NCBI GenBank assembly: GCA_902363595.1
Contig: CABJAP010000008.1
Location: forward strand, 83,277 to 147,276
Direction: 5' to 3'
DNA: 64,000 nt
Origin: Clostridia bacterium
GTDB taxonomy: Bacteria; Bacillota; Clostridia; Peptostreptococcales; Anaerovoracaceae
Shown here piece by piece: positions 26,612 to 36,085 of the stretch; position 1 is the stretch's first letter; each line of letters opens with the position of its first letter. The translations under genes and the position numbers were made by a program. The notes below the pieces were generated by a model, which ran no database searches, was not told the origin of the DNA, and saw only the letters and a program-made list of their open reading frames with translations.

Positions 26612-28277
26612 AGATGACCTCCCCTTCAAAAACCACTGCTCCAAAGTCAATATCCTTTACCTTTGCCGGATCCGCCTCCAAAGGGTTCTCCGACACGATA
26701 CAAAAATTAGCCAGTTTTCCCGGAGTCAGGCTGCCCATGATGGTTTGCCAGTGAAGCTGTCTGGCCCCCGCCGCCGTGTACCCTTTCAGTAGAGTTTCCA
26801 AAGGGATGCGGGCATTTTCCGGCGGGCGCATGCCGCCTGGGTAGAGCCCCTCATCCAGCGGAAACTGGGGATCGATCCGGGTATTGGCAACCTGTATGCC
26901 GAAGAACGGATTGGCTCGATTCAGCTCGTAATCCGTTATGACATCGCTGGAAAACGCCACCTGGGCGCCAAATCTGATCATGGGGTTGAACTGGTACATA
27001 TTGTTCCACTTCTCCTCCCCGATAAAGCGCTTTGCCTCATCGCCGAAATACCCGCCCGACCAGTGGCAGCTCCAGTTGACCGCGATGCCCAGTTCAGCCG
27101 GTTTTCCCATATCATCTGCAGCCACAAGCTCGCAGTGGGCAAACACAATCTGGGAACCCCATTCCTTTCCCTGGAGCGCCGCCTCTTTTTTAGCCGCCGC
27201 AACTGCCTGCCATCCGGTGCGGAAAGCCCGGTCACCCACAATATGCAGGTGGACATCCAGCTTTTCGTCGTTGCAGAGCAGGAAACAGTTTTTCAACTCT
27301 TCCTGTTCCATCTTTATTTCTCCATAATTTTTGCCCTCAGGATCGCTGACATGGGGCTCCAGATAAGCGCCGTTTCCCGATTCGTTGGTGCCGTCCAGAA
27401 ACAGTTTCATGGTCTGAACCTTGATGTGCTTTGTTCCGTATTGTTTTTGGTAATGGCGCAAAAGCTCGATCTTCCCCGGCAAATCCTGATAGGACCAAAA
27501 GCGCACCGCTCCGTCATAATAGACTTTTAACTCGCCCCGATCATCCAGATTTTTCAGAACCCGCATCTGTTCTTCGCTTTCAATGACCCCATCAAAGAGA
27601 GCCGTGATTCCTTTGGATTTAAAAAAGTCTAAAACTCGTTTCATGGCCGGCTCTGTCACCTCGATCGGCGGCGTCCATCCGATCTTTTCATACATCTTAT
27701 CCGCGAAATGGAACCAAGCCATCTCCTTGACCCAGCCCGTAGGATTGCCGTCCTGGTCACGGACGAACATCTCCAGGCCCGGAACCGGATCTGGCGTGGA
27801 AGCATCCACCTCCATCAGCTCCAGCATCTTTGAGTTGACCCAGTGCATATGATCGCCAAAGTCCTGGCAGAGACATGGCCGATCGCTGATTGCCGTATCC
27901 AAAAGCTCTTTTGTCGGTCCCTCGGCACCAAATAGATTGGTCAGATAATATTCAAAATACAGAAACGGCACTTCCTCTTTGGGATGTTTGTCTCCATAAT
28001 CTTTTACATAGCTCAGAAGGTCCCGGACGTTTTCAAACATGGGCATGGGGATGTGCCAGCTGCTCATGGCAACGGCCGCAGGATGAATGTGGCTGTCGAT
28101 AAAGCCGGGAAGCACAAACCGCCCCTCAAGATCGATGGTCCGCACTTCTTCGCCCTCTGTTCTCGGTTCATCCTTTCCTACATAGATCAATTTATTGTCT
28201 TTATACGCCAGTACCTCCGCCCACGGCTGTTCATCATCCGCGGTGAAGATACGCGCGTTCCTCAGTAGCGTAATCAT
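26598..28277 (-). CDS. YtcJ-like amidohydrolase (third of operon)
   Basis: A 559-residue metal-dependent hydrolase of the amidohydrolase superfamily, YtcJ/AepA-like group. The N-terminal metal motif is GFIDSHIHPAA; the central metal-binding histidine region is LDVHLHIVGDRAF; the later aspartate region reads AFSSDVITDYE, where its sister proteins have GTDFPVT. TKHIKVQTMKLFLDGT is the family's central strand motif. Natural substrates of YtcJ-like proteins are mostly unknown; they cleave amide, ester or related bonds in the cytoplasm. It is the most divergent of three in-operon paralogues and comes 17 bases after the second. Confidence 0.9.
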   Translation of the reverse strand: MITLLRNARIFTADDEQPWAEVLAYKDNKLIYVGKDEPRTEGEEVRTIDLEGRFVLPGFIDSHIHPAAVAMSSWHIPMPMFENVRDLLSYVKDYGDKHPKEEVPFLYFEYYLTNLFGAEGPTKELLDTAISDRPCLCQDFGDHMHWVNSKMLELMEVDASTPDPVPGLEMFVRDQDGNPTGWVKEMAWFHFADKMYEKIGWTPPIEVTEPAMKRVLDFFKSKGITALFDGVIESEEQMRVLKNLDDRGELKVYYDGAVRFWSYQDLPGKIELLRHYQKQYGTKHIKVQTMKLFLDGTNESGNGAYLEPHVSDPEGKNYGEIKMEQEELKNCFLLCNDEKLDVHLHIVGDRAFRTGWQAVAAAKKEAALQGKEWGSQIVFAHCELVAADDMGKPAELGIAVNWSCHWSGGYFGDEAKRFIGEEKWNNMYQFNPMIRFGAQVAFSSDVITDYELNRANPFFGIQVANTRIDPQFPLDEGLYPGGMRPPENARIPLETLLKGYTAAGARQLHWQTIMGSLTPGKLANFCIVSENPLEADPAKVKDIDFGAVVFEGEVIYGEL

Positions 28278-28294
28278 AATCCCTCTCTTTTTCC

Positions 28295-30001
28295 TTACTT
28301 TTCGTATACGACCTTTCCTTTAAAAATTGTCTGCTCTGCCTCTACTTTATAGATTTTATCAACCGGCACGGCCTCGATATCGCAGTCCAAAATGACCAGA
28401 TCCGCCGATTTACCCACCTCAATGGTCCCGGTCACATCCTCCAGGAAATTCTGGTAGGCACCGTTGATGGTCAAAGCCCGGATTGCTTCCGTCAGAGAAA
28501 CCCGTTCCTGCTCGCCCAGGACCTTTCCTTTGAATCGATCATAGTCGGGCGCGTCAGGAAATACGCTCCTGGTCATGGCACACTGAATTTCGTGGAAGGG
28601 ATTGGGCGGCGGAGTCACCGGAAAATCGGTTCCGTAGGCCACAATCGCCCCAGCGTCCTCAAAGCTTTTGTTGGGATAAAATTTCATGGCCCGCTCTTCG
28701 CCAAAGCATGGTTTATAAAAGTCTTCCACATCCGTATCATAGATCATCCATCTGGGCTGGCAGGAGCATACGATAGAAAGATCGGCTATCCGCTGCACAT
28801 CTTCCTCCCGCACGCCCATCAGGTGGGCGATGACGTTGCGGTTATCGCCGTCCGAATGCTTCTGCGCCTCTTCCAGACAGTCGATGGAGGTCTTGACCGT
28901 TTGATCACCCATTGCGTGCATGTGGATTTGAAAGCCCTGTTCAATCGCCCGGCTCATATATTCTGCGCCTTCCTTCACCGTCCAGAAGAGATCGCCCCGG
29001 TAGTCTTCCTCCCGGCCCGCGGTTTTATTGACCTGGGCGCTGTATGGCTCAATCATGCAGGGCGTGCCTTCCATGAACATTTTGATGGTATTGATCTGGA
29101 ACAAATCACCCCGGTTATCTTTTCCTTTTCTGGAAAGGGCCGTCTGCCAATCCTCCTCCGCCCGGTTGTTATCCAGGGCATACACGCCCCTGGCCCGCAT
29201 GGTAAGCCGGCCCTCTTCAGCCAGCTCCACATATGCCTGGCGGGCGTTGTCGGTGTGAAAGGCATCGCAGATCAGGGTCACGCCATAGTTATTTGCCAGC
29301 TCCTTCTGGTATTTGAGCAGCACCTCTTTATACTGTTTCACTGTATAATCATATCCTGGGAGATTGGCCTTGATCAGTTCAATTGCCGAAGCCTCTTCAA
29401 AGATGCCGGTTGGATATCCATCCTTTTCTCTGTGGATAACCCCCGTATCCGGTGAAGGCGTCTCTTCGGTCACGCCGGACAGTTCAAGAGCCTTTGTATT
29501 GACCCAAATATTGTGCAAGCAGTAAGATTCCAGAACAATGGGTTTGTCGCTTAAAACCTCATCCAAATCGTGGCGGCTGGGCATTCTGCCGTCGCCGTTG
29601 GAACCATTGAACCAGGCCCGGTTCCAGCCGTTTCCCCGGATCACTTCCAGATCGGGATTGGCCTCAATATAGGCTCGCAGCCGATCCGTATATTTTTTAA
29701 TGACATCCTCGTTGGATTCTCCCTCTTCCTGGTAAATATTAAATAAATCGCAGGCAGCATAGGTCCCGGCGCTGGAAGCCGCATGGCAGTGTCCGTCACA
29801 CAGGCCCGGCAGCACCGTATGGCCCTTGCAGTCGATCACCTTTGTCCTGCTTCCAATAAACGGGTTCATTTCTTCCGATGTGCCCGCGGCTATAATAATT
29901 CCGTCTTTCACCGCTGCTGCTTCGCCCCGGGTCACGCTGCCCGCCAGGTCAACCGATAGGGTTTTTCCATTGATTAAAACTAAGTCCGCTGTATTCATCA
30001 T
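28295..30001 (-). CDS. YtcJ-like amidohydrolase (second of operon)
   Basis: A 568-residue amidohydrolase superfamily protein. GLCDGHCHAASS is the first metal motif, FQIHMHAMGDQTV the second, and VAYGTDFPVTPPPNPF carries the catalytic Asp. The N-terminal TADLVLINGKTLSV and the C-terminal GTIEVGKSADLVILD are the composite beta-sandwich pieces usual in the group. It closely resembles the product of the preceding gene, so the pair probably arose by tandem duplication. The start overlaps the stop of the preceding gene by 4 bases. Confidence 0.92.
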   Translation of the reverse strand: MMNTADLVLINGKTLSVDLAGSVTRGEAAAVKDGIIIAAGTSEEMNPFIGSRTKVIDCKGHTVLPGLCDGHCHAASSAGTYAACDLFNIYQEEGESNEDVIKKYTDRLRAYIEANPDLEVIRGNGWNRAWFNGSNGDGRMPSRHDLDEVLSDKPIVLESYCLHNIWVNTKALELSGVTEETPSPDTGVIHREKDGYPTGIFEEASAIELIKANLPGYDYTVKQYKEVLLKYQKELANNYGVTLICDAFHTDNARQAYVELAEEGRLTMRARGVYALDNNRAEEDWQTALSRKGKDNRGDLFQINTIKMFMEGTPCMIEPYSAQVNKTAGREEDYRGDLFWTVKEGAEYMSRAIEQGFQIHMHAMGDQTVKTSIDCLEEAQKHSDGDNRNVIAHLMGVREEDVQRIADLSIVCSCQPRWMIYDTDVEDFYKPCFGEERAMKFYPNKSFEDAGAIVAYGTDFPVTPPPNPFHEIQCAMTRSVFPDAPDYDRFKGKVLGEQERVSLTEAIRALTINGAYQNFLEDVTGTIEVGKSADLVILDCDIEAVPVDKIYKVEAEQTIFKGKVVYEK

Positions 30002-31737
30002 CTTTCCTCGCTCTCGTTCAAAGGATATACTTCTCTTCCTTTAAAGAAGGTTTTCTCCGCCCGCAGGCTTCCGATTGCTTGCGGATCAGTTTCCGTGATC
30101 CGCTTATCCAAAATTACAAAATCCGCGGATTTTCCGATTTCCAGAGACCCGGTCACATCCTCAAGGAAACATTGATAAGCACTTGATATGGTGTATCCTT
30201 CGATCATATCATTAAGGCCGACCTTTTCCTGCTCCGCGCCCAGGGATACGCCTTTGTAGTGCTCATATTCCGGATGGGGCGGCGTGATGGTCCTGGTGAT
30301 ACCAGTCTGTATGCCAAGAAAAGGACTGGGAGGAATGGTCACAGGAAAATCCGTTCCGCAGGTAATCCGGCATCCAGCATTTTTGATGCTTCCAAAGGGA
30401 TAGGTCCTGTGAATCCGCTCCGCGCCCAGCATGGCAGCTCCTGTCTCTTCACTCATGCTGTCGGCGATGGCCCACATGGGCTGGATCGCCGCTATTATGC
30501 CCAGCCGGGCCATTCTGTGGATATCCCCTTCGTCTACCAGCATCAGGTGGGTGATGGTATGGCGATTCTCTTTTAAGTCGTTGAACTTTGCCACATATTC
30601 AAATGCGTCAAGGGCCATGCGCACCGCTCCGTCGGTCATGCAATGGAGATGGATCTGCAGCCCGGCGCTGTCGATTTTGAGAAAGTATTCGTTGAGTTCT
30701 TCCTGGCTCCATTGGGAATATCCCAGGTAGCCTTCCTCCATGCCGATGCTGGCCAGCCAGTCCTTTTCAAAAGGCTCATTGAGGAAAAAGGTCAAACCGG
30801 ATCCGTCGATAAAAAATTTTACTGTTTGGATGGCGAATCCGTCTGTGCGATATTTATCCTTGTCAGCCAGGATCTCATCAATCTGGCTGGCGGGAAGGGA
30901 AGGATCCGCGTAAAAGGAGGACCTGACCCGCAGGTTGAGCCGCCCTTCCTCTTCCAGCTCCTGATAGGCTTTCCTGGCATTTTCGCTGCAGTATGCGTCG
31001 AAAATCAAGGTCGTGCCGTAAGAATTTCCAAATTTGTCTTGATAATATTCAATCCCCGCCTTGTATTCCTCCACCGAATAGTCGGCTCCAGGCAGATTGC
31101 GCAGCAGCAGGTCCGTGGCCGTGGTTTCCTGGAAAATGCCGGTGGGGTTGCCGATAGGTCCCCTTTCGATGACTCCATTGCGGGGCGACGGGGTGTCTCT
31201 GTTAATTCCCGCCAGTTCCATGGCCTTGCTGTTTACCCATAAATAGTGATGGTCAAAGGACCGGAGAATCACCGGGATATCCGGGCAGACGGCATCGATG
31301 TCCGCTGCCATGGGCTGCCCCATTGGGTCGGAGACAAACAGGGTGGGATTCCAGCCGGCGCCGCGGATGATGGCGGAATCCTTGTGGTTCTCCGCATAAG
31401 CCCTGATTTTCTCCTGATATTCTTTGATATAGTCGTCCCTGGTTTTGTCCGGCGCGAAATCAACTCCCCGCAGATCAAAATCAAAGATCAGTTCTGTAGT
31501 CATGGATGCATGAAGATGGGAATCTGCCAGCCCGGGCAGAACGGTCTTTCCTTCCAGGTCGATGATCTTTGTGTCCGGACCGATCCAGCTTTCCATCTCT
31601 TCATCCAATCCCAGCGACAAAATCTGTCCGCCGCAGACCGCCATTGCCTGATATTCTTTTTTGCATCTTGCTTCATCGATGGAGTACAACTGCCCGTTTT
31701 TTAAAACCAGTTCTGCAGTCTTTTTCGTGTTTATCAT
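29998..31737 (-). CDS. YtcJ-like amidohydrolase (first of operon)
   Basis: A 579-residue amidohydrolase superfamily member. GLADSHLHASM is the N-terminal metal motif; LQIHLHCMTDGAV the second; CGTDFPVTIPPSPF the Asp motif. It shares with the next product the sequence plan WVNSKAMELAGI...TPSPRNGVIERG and a composite C-terminus (GSLEIGKSADFVILD). It lies between an MFS transporter gene (22 bases upstream) and its own paralogue. The substrate is unknown; the operon suggests uptake of a compound followed by cleavage of related bonds. Confidence 0.92.
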   Translation of the reverse strand: MINTKKTAELVLKNGQLYSIDEARCKKEYQAMAVCGGQILSLGLDEEMESWIGPDTKIIDLEGKTVLPGLADSHLHASMTTELIFDFDLRGVDFAPDKTRDDYIKEYQEKIRAYAENHKDSAIIRGAGWNPTLFVSDPMGQPMAADIDAVCPDIPVILRSFDHHYLWVNSKAMELAGINRDTPSPRNGVIERGPIGNPTGIFQETTATDLLLRNLPGADYSVEEYKAGIEYYQDKFGNSYGTTLIFDAYCSENARKAYQELEEEGRLNLRVRSSFYADPSLPASQIDEILADKDKYRTDGFAIQTVKFFIDGSGLTFFLNEPFEKDWLASIGMEEGYLGYSQWSQEELNEYFLKIDSAGLQIHLHCMTDGAVRMALDAFEYVAKFNDLKENRHTITHLMLVDEGDIHRMARLGIIAAIQPMWAIADSMSEETGAAMLGAERIHRTYPFGSIKNAGCRITCGTDFPVTIPPSPFLGIQTGITRTITPPHPEYEHYKGVSLGAEQEKVGLNDMIEGYTISSAYQCFLEDVTGSLEIGKSADFVILDKRITETDPQAIGSLRAEKTFFKGREVYPLNESEER

Positions 31738-31759
31738 ATGCTTTGCCTCGCGATCTTTT

Positions 31760-33040
31760 TTATAACGACTTTTCGTTGAACTCGGTGTACTTTCTCTTGG
31801 AGGAGGTACAAATTCCTCGAATTACCGCTACCAGTACCAGCACGCCGGTCATAATCAGCCAAGGAATATGATAAGCTCCGAACGTCTGGTAGAGTACACC
31901 CACTGCAGTGGCTCCAATGGCTCCGCCGATACCGATGAACACATTCACGTAGCCGATCAGCCTGCTCAGATCTTTTTCTCCGTACATGTGGCTCATCATT
32001 AAAGGTGAGATAATATTGATTGCCGGAACGCCGAACATGTAACCGATCATGAACACTGGAATGCCCCATCCGGCCGTACCGGTATAAGCCAGGCCGAACA
32101 CTGCCATGGCAAAGAAGAGGCTGGTGCCTACCGCTGCCACCGATAGTTTGAATTTGTCACAGATAATGCCGATAATTGGTCCGGTTACGATCATAATGAG
32201 GGACATGGTGGAAATTAGAGCTGTGGCTTTTGTCTGTGAAATTCCGCCGATCACCATGGTCGCGATGCCGTGCTGGAGGATCGAGCCAGAAACGATAACG
32301 GCCAACGTGCAGGAAATGAAAGCCAGCCAGGTGATGGGTTTTTTCAAGGCTGTGGCAAAGCCGATTCCGGAAGCGGTTCCCTGCTGCATGACTGCCAATT
32401 CACTTTCCTCCAGGTCGCCGACCCGCTGGATTCCCTTTTGGGCCGGGCTCCAAACGACAACTTTTAAAGCGATTAATACGCAGACCGCAACGCAGGCGGC
32501 CAGAATGATGTAGCCGACTCTCCATCCGCGGGAAAGGATCACAAAGTTGAGTACGTTCATGAGAATGACGGTAATAATGGACATGATGGCCAAGAAGATA
32601 CTCATGGCCCTGCCCCTGGCCTTTTCGCCAAACCAGTTGCTGACCAGGATCTGGCACGGTGTCATGGTAAAGGCGCCGAAGCAGAATCCCTGCGGAACCG
32701 CGAAGATGTAAAACCACATCAGAGATTTCGCCATGGCAAATCCAATAAAGGAAATAATTCCCACACATCCTGCGATAATCATGATCTTTTTTATGTTCTT
32801 TTCATTGAAATGTTTTGAAATAGTAAGCAGGGTTATGATCTGGGTCAGGGACATGATGGTTATGTAAAAAGAATAGCCTGCCACGGGAAGGCCCAGCGAC
32901 TGGGTAACCGGCATTAGGAACACCCCGGTCACAGAAACGATTCCGCTGTAGACCAGCCCGCAGAAGATGGCGGCGGCCAGGACGATCCACCACCCATAGT
33001 AGAATTTCCCATTTTCATCACGGAAAGTAAACGATTTCAT
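31760..33040 (-). CDS. MFS transporter, oxalate/formate antiporter-like
   Basis: A 426-residue major facilitator superfamily protein with 12 hydrophobic segments, similar in plan to the OFA group (FYYGWWIVLAAAIFCGLVYSG at the start; QGFCFGAFTMTPCQILVSNWFGEKARGRAMS in the middle, an MFS loop motif). It likely moves an organic anion or amino-acid-like compound that is then hydrolysed by the three amidohydrolases encoded downstream. It is the first gene of the operon. Confidence 0.88.
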   Translation of the reverse strand: MKSFTFRDENGKFYYGWWIVLAAAIFCGLVYSGIVSVTGVFLMPVTQSLGLPVAGYSFYITIMSLTQIITLLTISKHFNEKNIKKIMIIAGCVGIISFIGFAMAKSLMWFYIFAVPQGFCFGAFTMTPCQILVSNWFGEKARGRAMSIFLAIMSIITVILMNVLNFVILSRGWRVGYIILAACVAVCVLIALKVVVWSPAQKGIQRVGDLEESELAVMQQGTASGIGFATALKKPITWLAFISCTLAVIVSGSILQHGIATMVIGGISQTKATALISTMSLIMIVTGPIIGIICDKFKLSVAAVGTSLFFAMAVFGLAYTGTAGWGIPVFMIGYMFGVPAINIISPLMMSHMYGEKDLSRLIGYVNVFIGIGGAIGATAVGVLYQTFGAYHIPWLIMTGVLVLVAVIRGICTSSKRKYTEFNEKSL

Positions 33041-33301
33041 AATAATTGCCTCCTTAATAAATTTGTACTTGAGGTTGTAATAATTGACGGCCGCTTTGGC
33101 TGTAAGTTGTGAGCTGTGCAGTTTGCCGCGGTAAAAGTAGTATACTTAAAGAATACTGTATTTTCAGAATATTGCAATTCAATTTTTAGGGTATTTTATT
33201 GTTTAAAAAACATGAAATTTACCATATTTTTTTAATACAGGAGCTGCGTAGACACGCTTTAGGATGGAAATTCAAGGATTTCTATTTATTTTTACGATTT
33301 A

Positions 33302-33517
33302 TATTCGAAATAGGCAAAATCAGCGACAATGTCCATATAAAAATTCCATATTTAAACAAATTTCTGCTTACCTAAAAATTAGTTTGCTTTTTTTAAGAAT
33401 TTGCTTGTATAAGTTTGCTTTAACCCGTCATTTAATTTCCAATATTTTCCGTTTTCTGCTTCAAAATACCGATTTTATATGGACATTGACTGTTAAAAGG
33501 CCGATTTCGAATAGGCT
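33302..33517. repeat. Long imperfect inverted repeat
   Basis: The left arm contains TATTCGAAATAGGC (33302-33315) and CAATGTCCATATAAAA (33327-33342). The right arm carries the complements TTTTATATGGACATTG (33474-33489) and GCCGATTTCGAATA (33500-33513). The 16-base core is perfect. The loop between the arms is about 130 bases and contains repeats of TTTGCTT. This could be a decayed mobile element or a structured transcript; it does not match the 157-bp family. Confidence 0.6.
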
Positions 33518-33543
33518 TTGCAATAATTTTTGTTTTTTAACCC

Positions 33544-33580
33544 GCCGCCTCAAGTATGTTTTCCTCAAATTTCAGGCGGC
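33544..33580. terminator. Hairpin, possible terminator
   Basis: GCCGCCT (33544-33550) and AGGCGGC (33574-33580) are perfect complements. A short T-rich stretch (ATTGATTTTTAG) follows on the plus strand. No gene obviously ends here except decayed sequence. Confidence 0.3.
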
Positions 33581-33679
33581 ATTGATTTTTAGAAAAAAAG
33601 CAAATTAGATTCAAGTTTTTACGCAGTTTTTTTATTGGAACTTTACAAGAGGAAAGGAGTCTTTCATCCGAAGCCGCAT

Positions 33680-34855
33680 TGGGAGTACGACGGAAATAAT
33701 CGATGCGGCAGGCAAAACCGTAATGCCTGGGCCAATTCAAAAGCTATCATGGACGCAGGAATAACAAATGATACTGCAGATCCAGCAGGAGGCCGCATTG
33801 ATCGTAATGAGGATGGCACAGCCAGCGGATTTTTTGAGGACTGTGTATCCGTTGGCGTTACTTCGGTGCGGGAAGCCGGCATATCCGATGAGCCGGCCTA
33901 CGATGCCTACCTGCGGATGCTGGATGAAGATTTGCCGGTCAACCTGTTTATGGATGTGGTTATCCCCTCCAATCATGAAACAAGCAACCGGGAAAAGCTT
34001 AAAGCAGCCCAACAAAAAATTGAAATGTTTAACCGTGGAAATTACTATACGGGTAGAGTGAAAATTTTTTTGGACGGCGTTTGTGAAGCAAAAACAGGTG
34101 CGGTCGAGGAGCCTTATTCAGATGATCCAAATAATAGAGGCACCCTGCTCTGGGAACCCGAAGATTTTAATGAAATTTGCAGACTGGCGGATGAACAGGG
34201 ACTTCAAATTCATATACACGCCATCGGCGACCGAGCAGTTTGCACCGCCCTTGATGGTATGGAATACGCCTCTGCTGTAAATGGCAGCCGCGATGCAAGA
34301 AATATGATTGCACATATTCAATTAATGAAAGAGCAGGATTTAGAGCGGTTTGCTTCACTGGGCGCCATTCCTGTAATGACTCCGCAATGGTTTGAAAAAG
34401 AGCGTATGTATCGAGAGGTAGACGTCGCGTACTTGGGATGCGAACGGGCAGATTCAGAATATCTATTCAGACGCTTTTTTGATGCTGGCGTTCTCGCGAC
34501 CTGCGGAAGCGACGCACCGATTGGGGTGACCAAAGAACTGCTGCCCATACCATTCAGTCCCTGGCAAGGAATCCAGGAGGCTATCACCAGGTGCGCACCC
34601 GATGCTTCTTATGAAGATGAAGCGCATATCCTGAACCCTTCTGAAAAAGTTGATTTAAAGACAGCAATCAAAGCATATACGATCTATGCGGCCGCCTCGT
34701 GGTTTAGGGAAAAGTCGACCGGGAGTCTGCTCCCCGGAAAGGATGCGGATTTGATTTTACTGGACCGGGATCTGTTTCATACAGAAGTAGGCCAAATATA
34801 TAAAACGGTCGTTAAGTTGACCATGAAGCAAGGGAAAATCGTATACCGAGGATAG
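33680..34855 (+). pseudogene. Decayed YtcJ-like amidohydrolase
   Basis: An open frame of 406 codons covers most of it, but it is not intact. At 33681-33731 another frame reads GSTTEIIDAAGKTVMPG, the N-terminal end of an amidohydrolase just before the GLxDxHxH metal motif. The next homologous segment, WANSKAIMDAGITND, is in a different frame, so the stretch with the metal motif and about 100 following residues is deleted. A second loss seems to lie after ASGFFED, where about 70 residues present in the intact paralogues are missing. The later motifs IHIHAIGDRAV and CGSDAPI survive. Without the first metal site it cannot be a working enzyme. It is oriented opposite to the intact operon. Confidence 0.8.
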
Positions 34856-34866
34856 AACAAGAGCCC

Positions 34867-35799
34867 TTACAAAAACAACTTCGTCCTATGATTCTGCATG
34901 GATATCTGCATGACATCATCCTTAATATCCCGAATTTCCACATATTCCAGATCATCCTGCACGCCGTATTTATATTTATCGCGGAACTGCTTGGGTGTGC
35001 ATCGGTACCAGCGCTTGAATGCAGCATAGTACAGCTTTACGTCGGAAAACCCATAGGCTTCAGCAACCTGAGCGATGCTCTTATCAGTCGTAAGCAGCAT
35101 TTTTTCCGAGGCATTGGCTCGGTTGTAAGCCACCATTTTTTTAAAACTGAGACCGCTCTTTCGAATGAACTCCGAGACATAGGATTCTGTGAGGTGGAAC
35201 TCCTTCGCCAGATCCTGAAGGGTCACCGGCTCATGAAGACGTTTCCACAGAAAGACGCTTATTTCGTGATAACGCTCGATATACTTCTCGCTGAGCTGTT
35301 CCCGGGAGACGAGATAGAAAAGAATGTCAAACTCACGCACCATCATTTGCATGATTTTATCGGTAGCCCGGTTGACCACTTCCAGATCAGGCTGATTTTC
35401 CTCATTGAGATATATCAGAATCCCCAGCAGCAGACCCTGCAGCTCCAGGTGAGCTTTCGTAGGATAGGGCTGCTCGGATTCTTTCAGTCCCTCACAAACG
35501 AACATGGAGTTTCGTGTCGCCGGATATTTTTCATAAAAGGGTTCTAAATCAATGTAAAAGGAGACACAGATGCTGTCGTCGCCCTCCGCCAGATAGTAGG
35601 CATCCCGGTCCACGGAAATGAACTCTCCCTGGTGGAGGGTAAACTCTTCATATGCATATGAAAAGCGGATGCTCCCTTTTATGCACATAATGATTTCAAG
35701 AACCCCTTCCTGCAGCTGAGTGGAAAGAGAGTTGGCTGAATAAATGCTGAGTCCAAGAGGAGTCCCTTGTATCCATGAAACTTTTTTTGTCTGGATCAT
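34867..35799 (-). CDS. AraC family transcriptional regulator
   Basis: 310 residues: an N-terminal cupin-like sensing region (about 1-160) with LHQGEFISVDRDAYYLAEGDD, and a C-terminal double helix-turn-helix at about 190-290 (VTLQDLAKEFHLTESYVSEFIRKSGLSFKKMV and IAQVAEAYGFSDVKLYYAAFKRWYRCTPKQFR). It lies 11 bases from the end of the amidohydrolase pseudogene, convergent with it, and is the most likely regulator of the nearby amidohydrolase operon, though that is inference from proximity. ATG follows AAGGAGATCGG. Confidence 0.92.
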   Translation of the reverse strand: MIQTKKVSWIQGTPLGLSIYSANSLSTQLQEGVLEIIMCIKGSIRFSYAYEEFTLHQGEFISVDRDAYYLAEGDDSICVSFYIDLEPFYEKYPATRNSMFVCEGLKESEQPYPTKAHLELQGLLLGILIYLNEENQPDLEVVNRATDKIMQMMVREFDILFYLVSREQLSEKYIERYHEISVFLWKRLHEPVTLQDLAKEFHLTESYVSEFIRKSGLSFKKMVAYNRANASEKMLLTTDKSIAQVAEAYGFSDVKLYYAAFKRWYRCTPKQFRDKYKYGVQDDLEYVEIRDIKDDVMQISMQNHRTKLFL

Positions 35800-36008
35800 T
35801 GTTGTTCCGATCTCCTTTCCTATTCTTTCTTTTTCCCCAAAACGATCCTGGATTTTTTATCCTAAAACACCGCGGCAATCCATATCCAGCCAAAAAAACT
35901 ATTCATAGCAGTATTATCTTGAAGAAACGCTGCGTGTGTTTACCATGAAAGTATTATAGCATATTCAATTTTGAATTCGACATAGCCGCCCAAATTCCAC
36001 AAAAAGAA

Positions 36009-36064
36009 TTGACAAAGTTTAAATATACGATAAAATATTAGCATACAAACTATTTGTATGCTAA
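36009..36064 (+). promoter_or_regulatory. Promoter and perfect palindrome upstream of the MarR gene
   Basis: TTGACA (36009-36014) and TAAAAT (36031-36036) are 16 bases apart. Immediately after the -10 lies a perfect inverted repeat: arms TTAGCATACAAA and TTTGTATGCTAA (36038-36064) around 3 bases. This is a textbook operator position for an autorepressing MarR protein, here the product of the next gene. Confidence 0.8.
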
Positions 36065-36085
36065 CTAAAAAAGGAGTTCGTTTTT

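Larger units (their letters stand above)
33041..33634. other. AT-rich gap upstream of the amidohydrolase operon
   Basis: No gene of note. It contains the control region of the MFS gene on the minus strand (a TATACT at 33152-33147 with a dyad AATATTCTG...CAGTATT just upstream), a long imperfect inverted repeat at 33302-33517, and a G+C-rich hairpin GCCGCCT/AGGCGGC at 33544-33580. A short TTTTTACGCA at 33617-33626 resembles the inner end of the dispersed element but nothing else of it is present. Confidence 0.5.
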
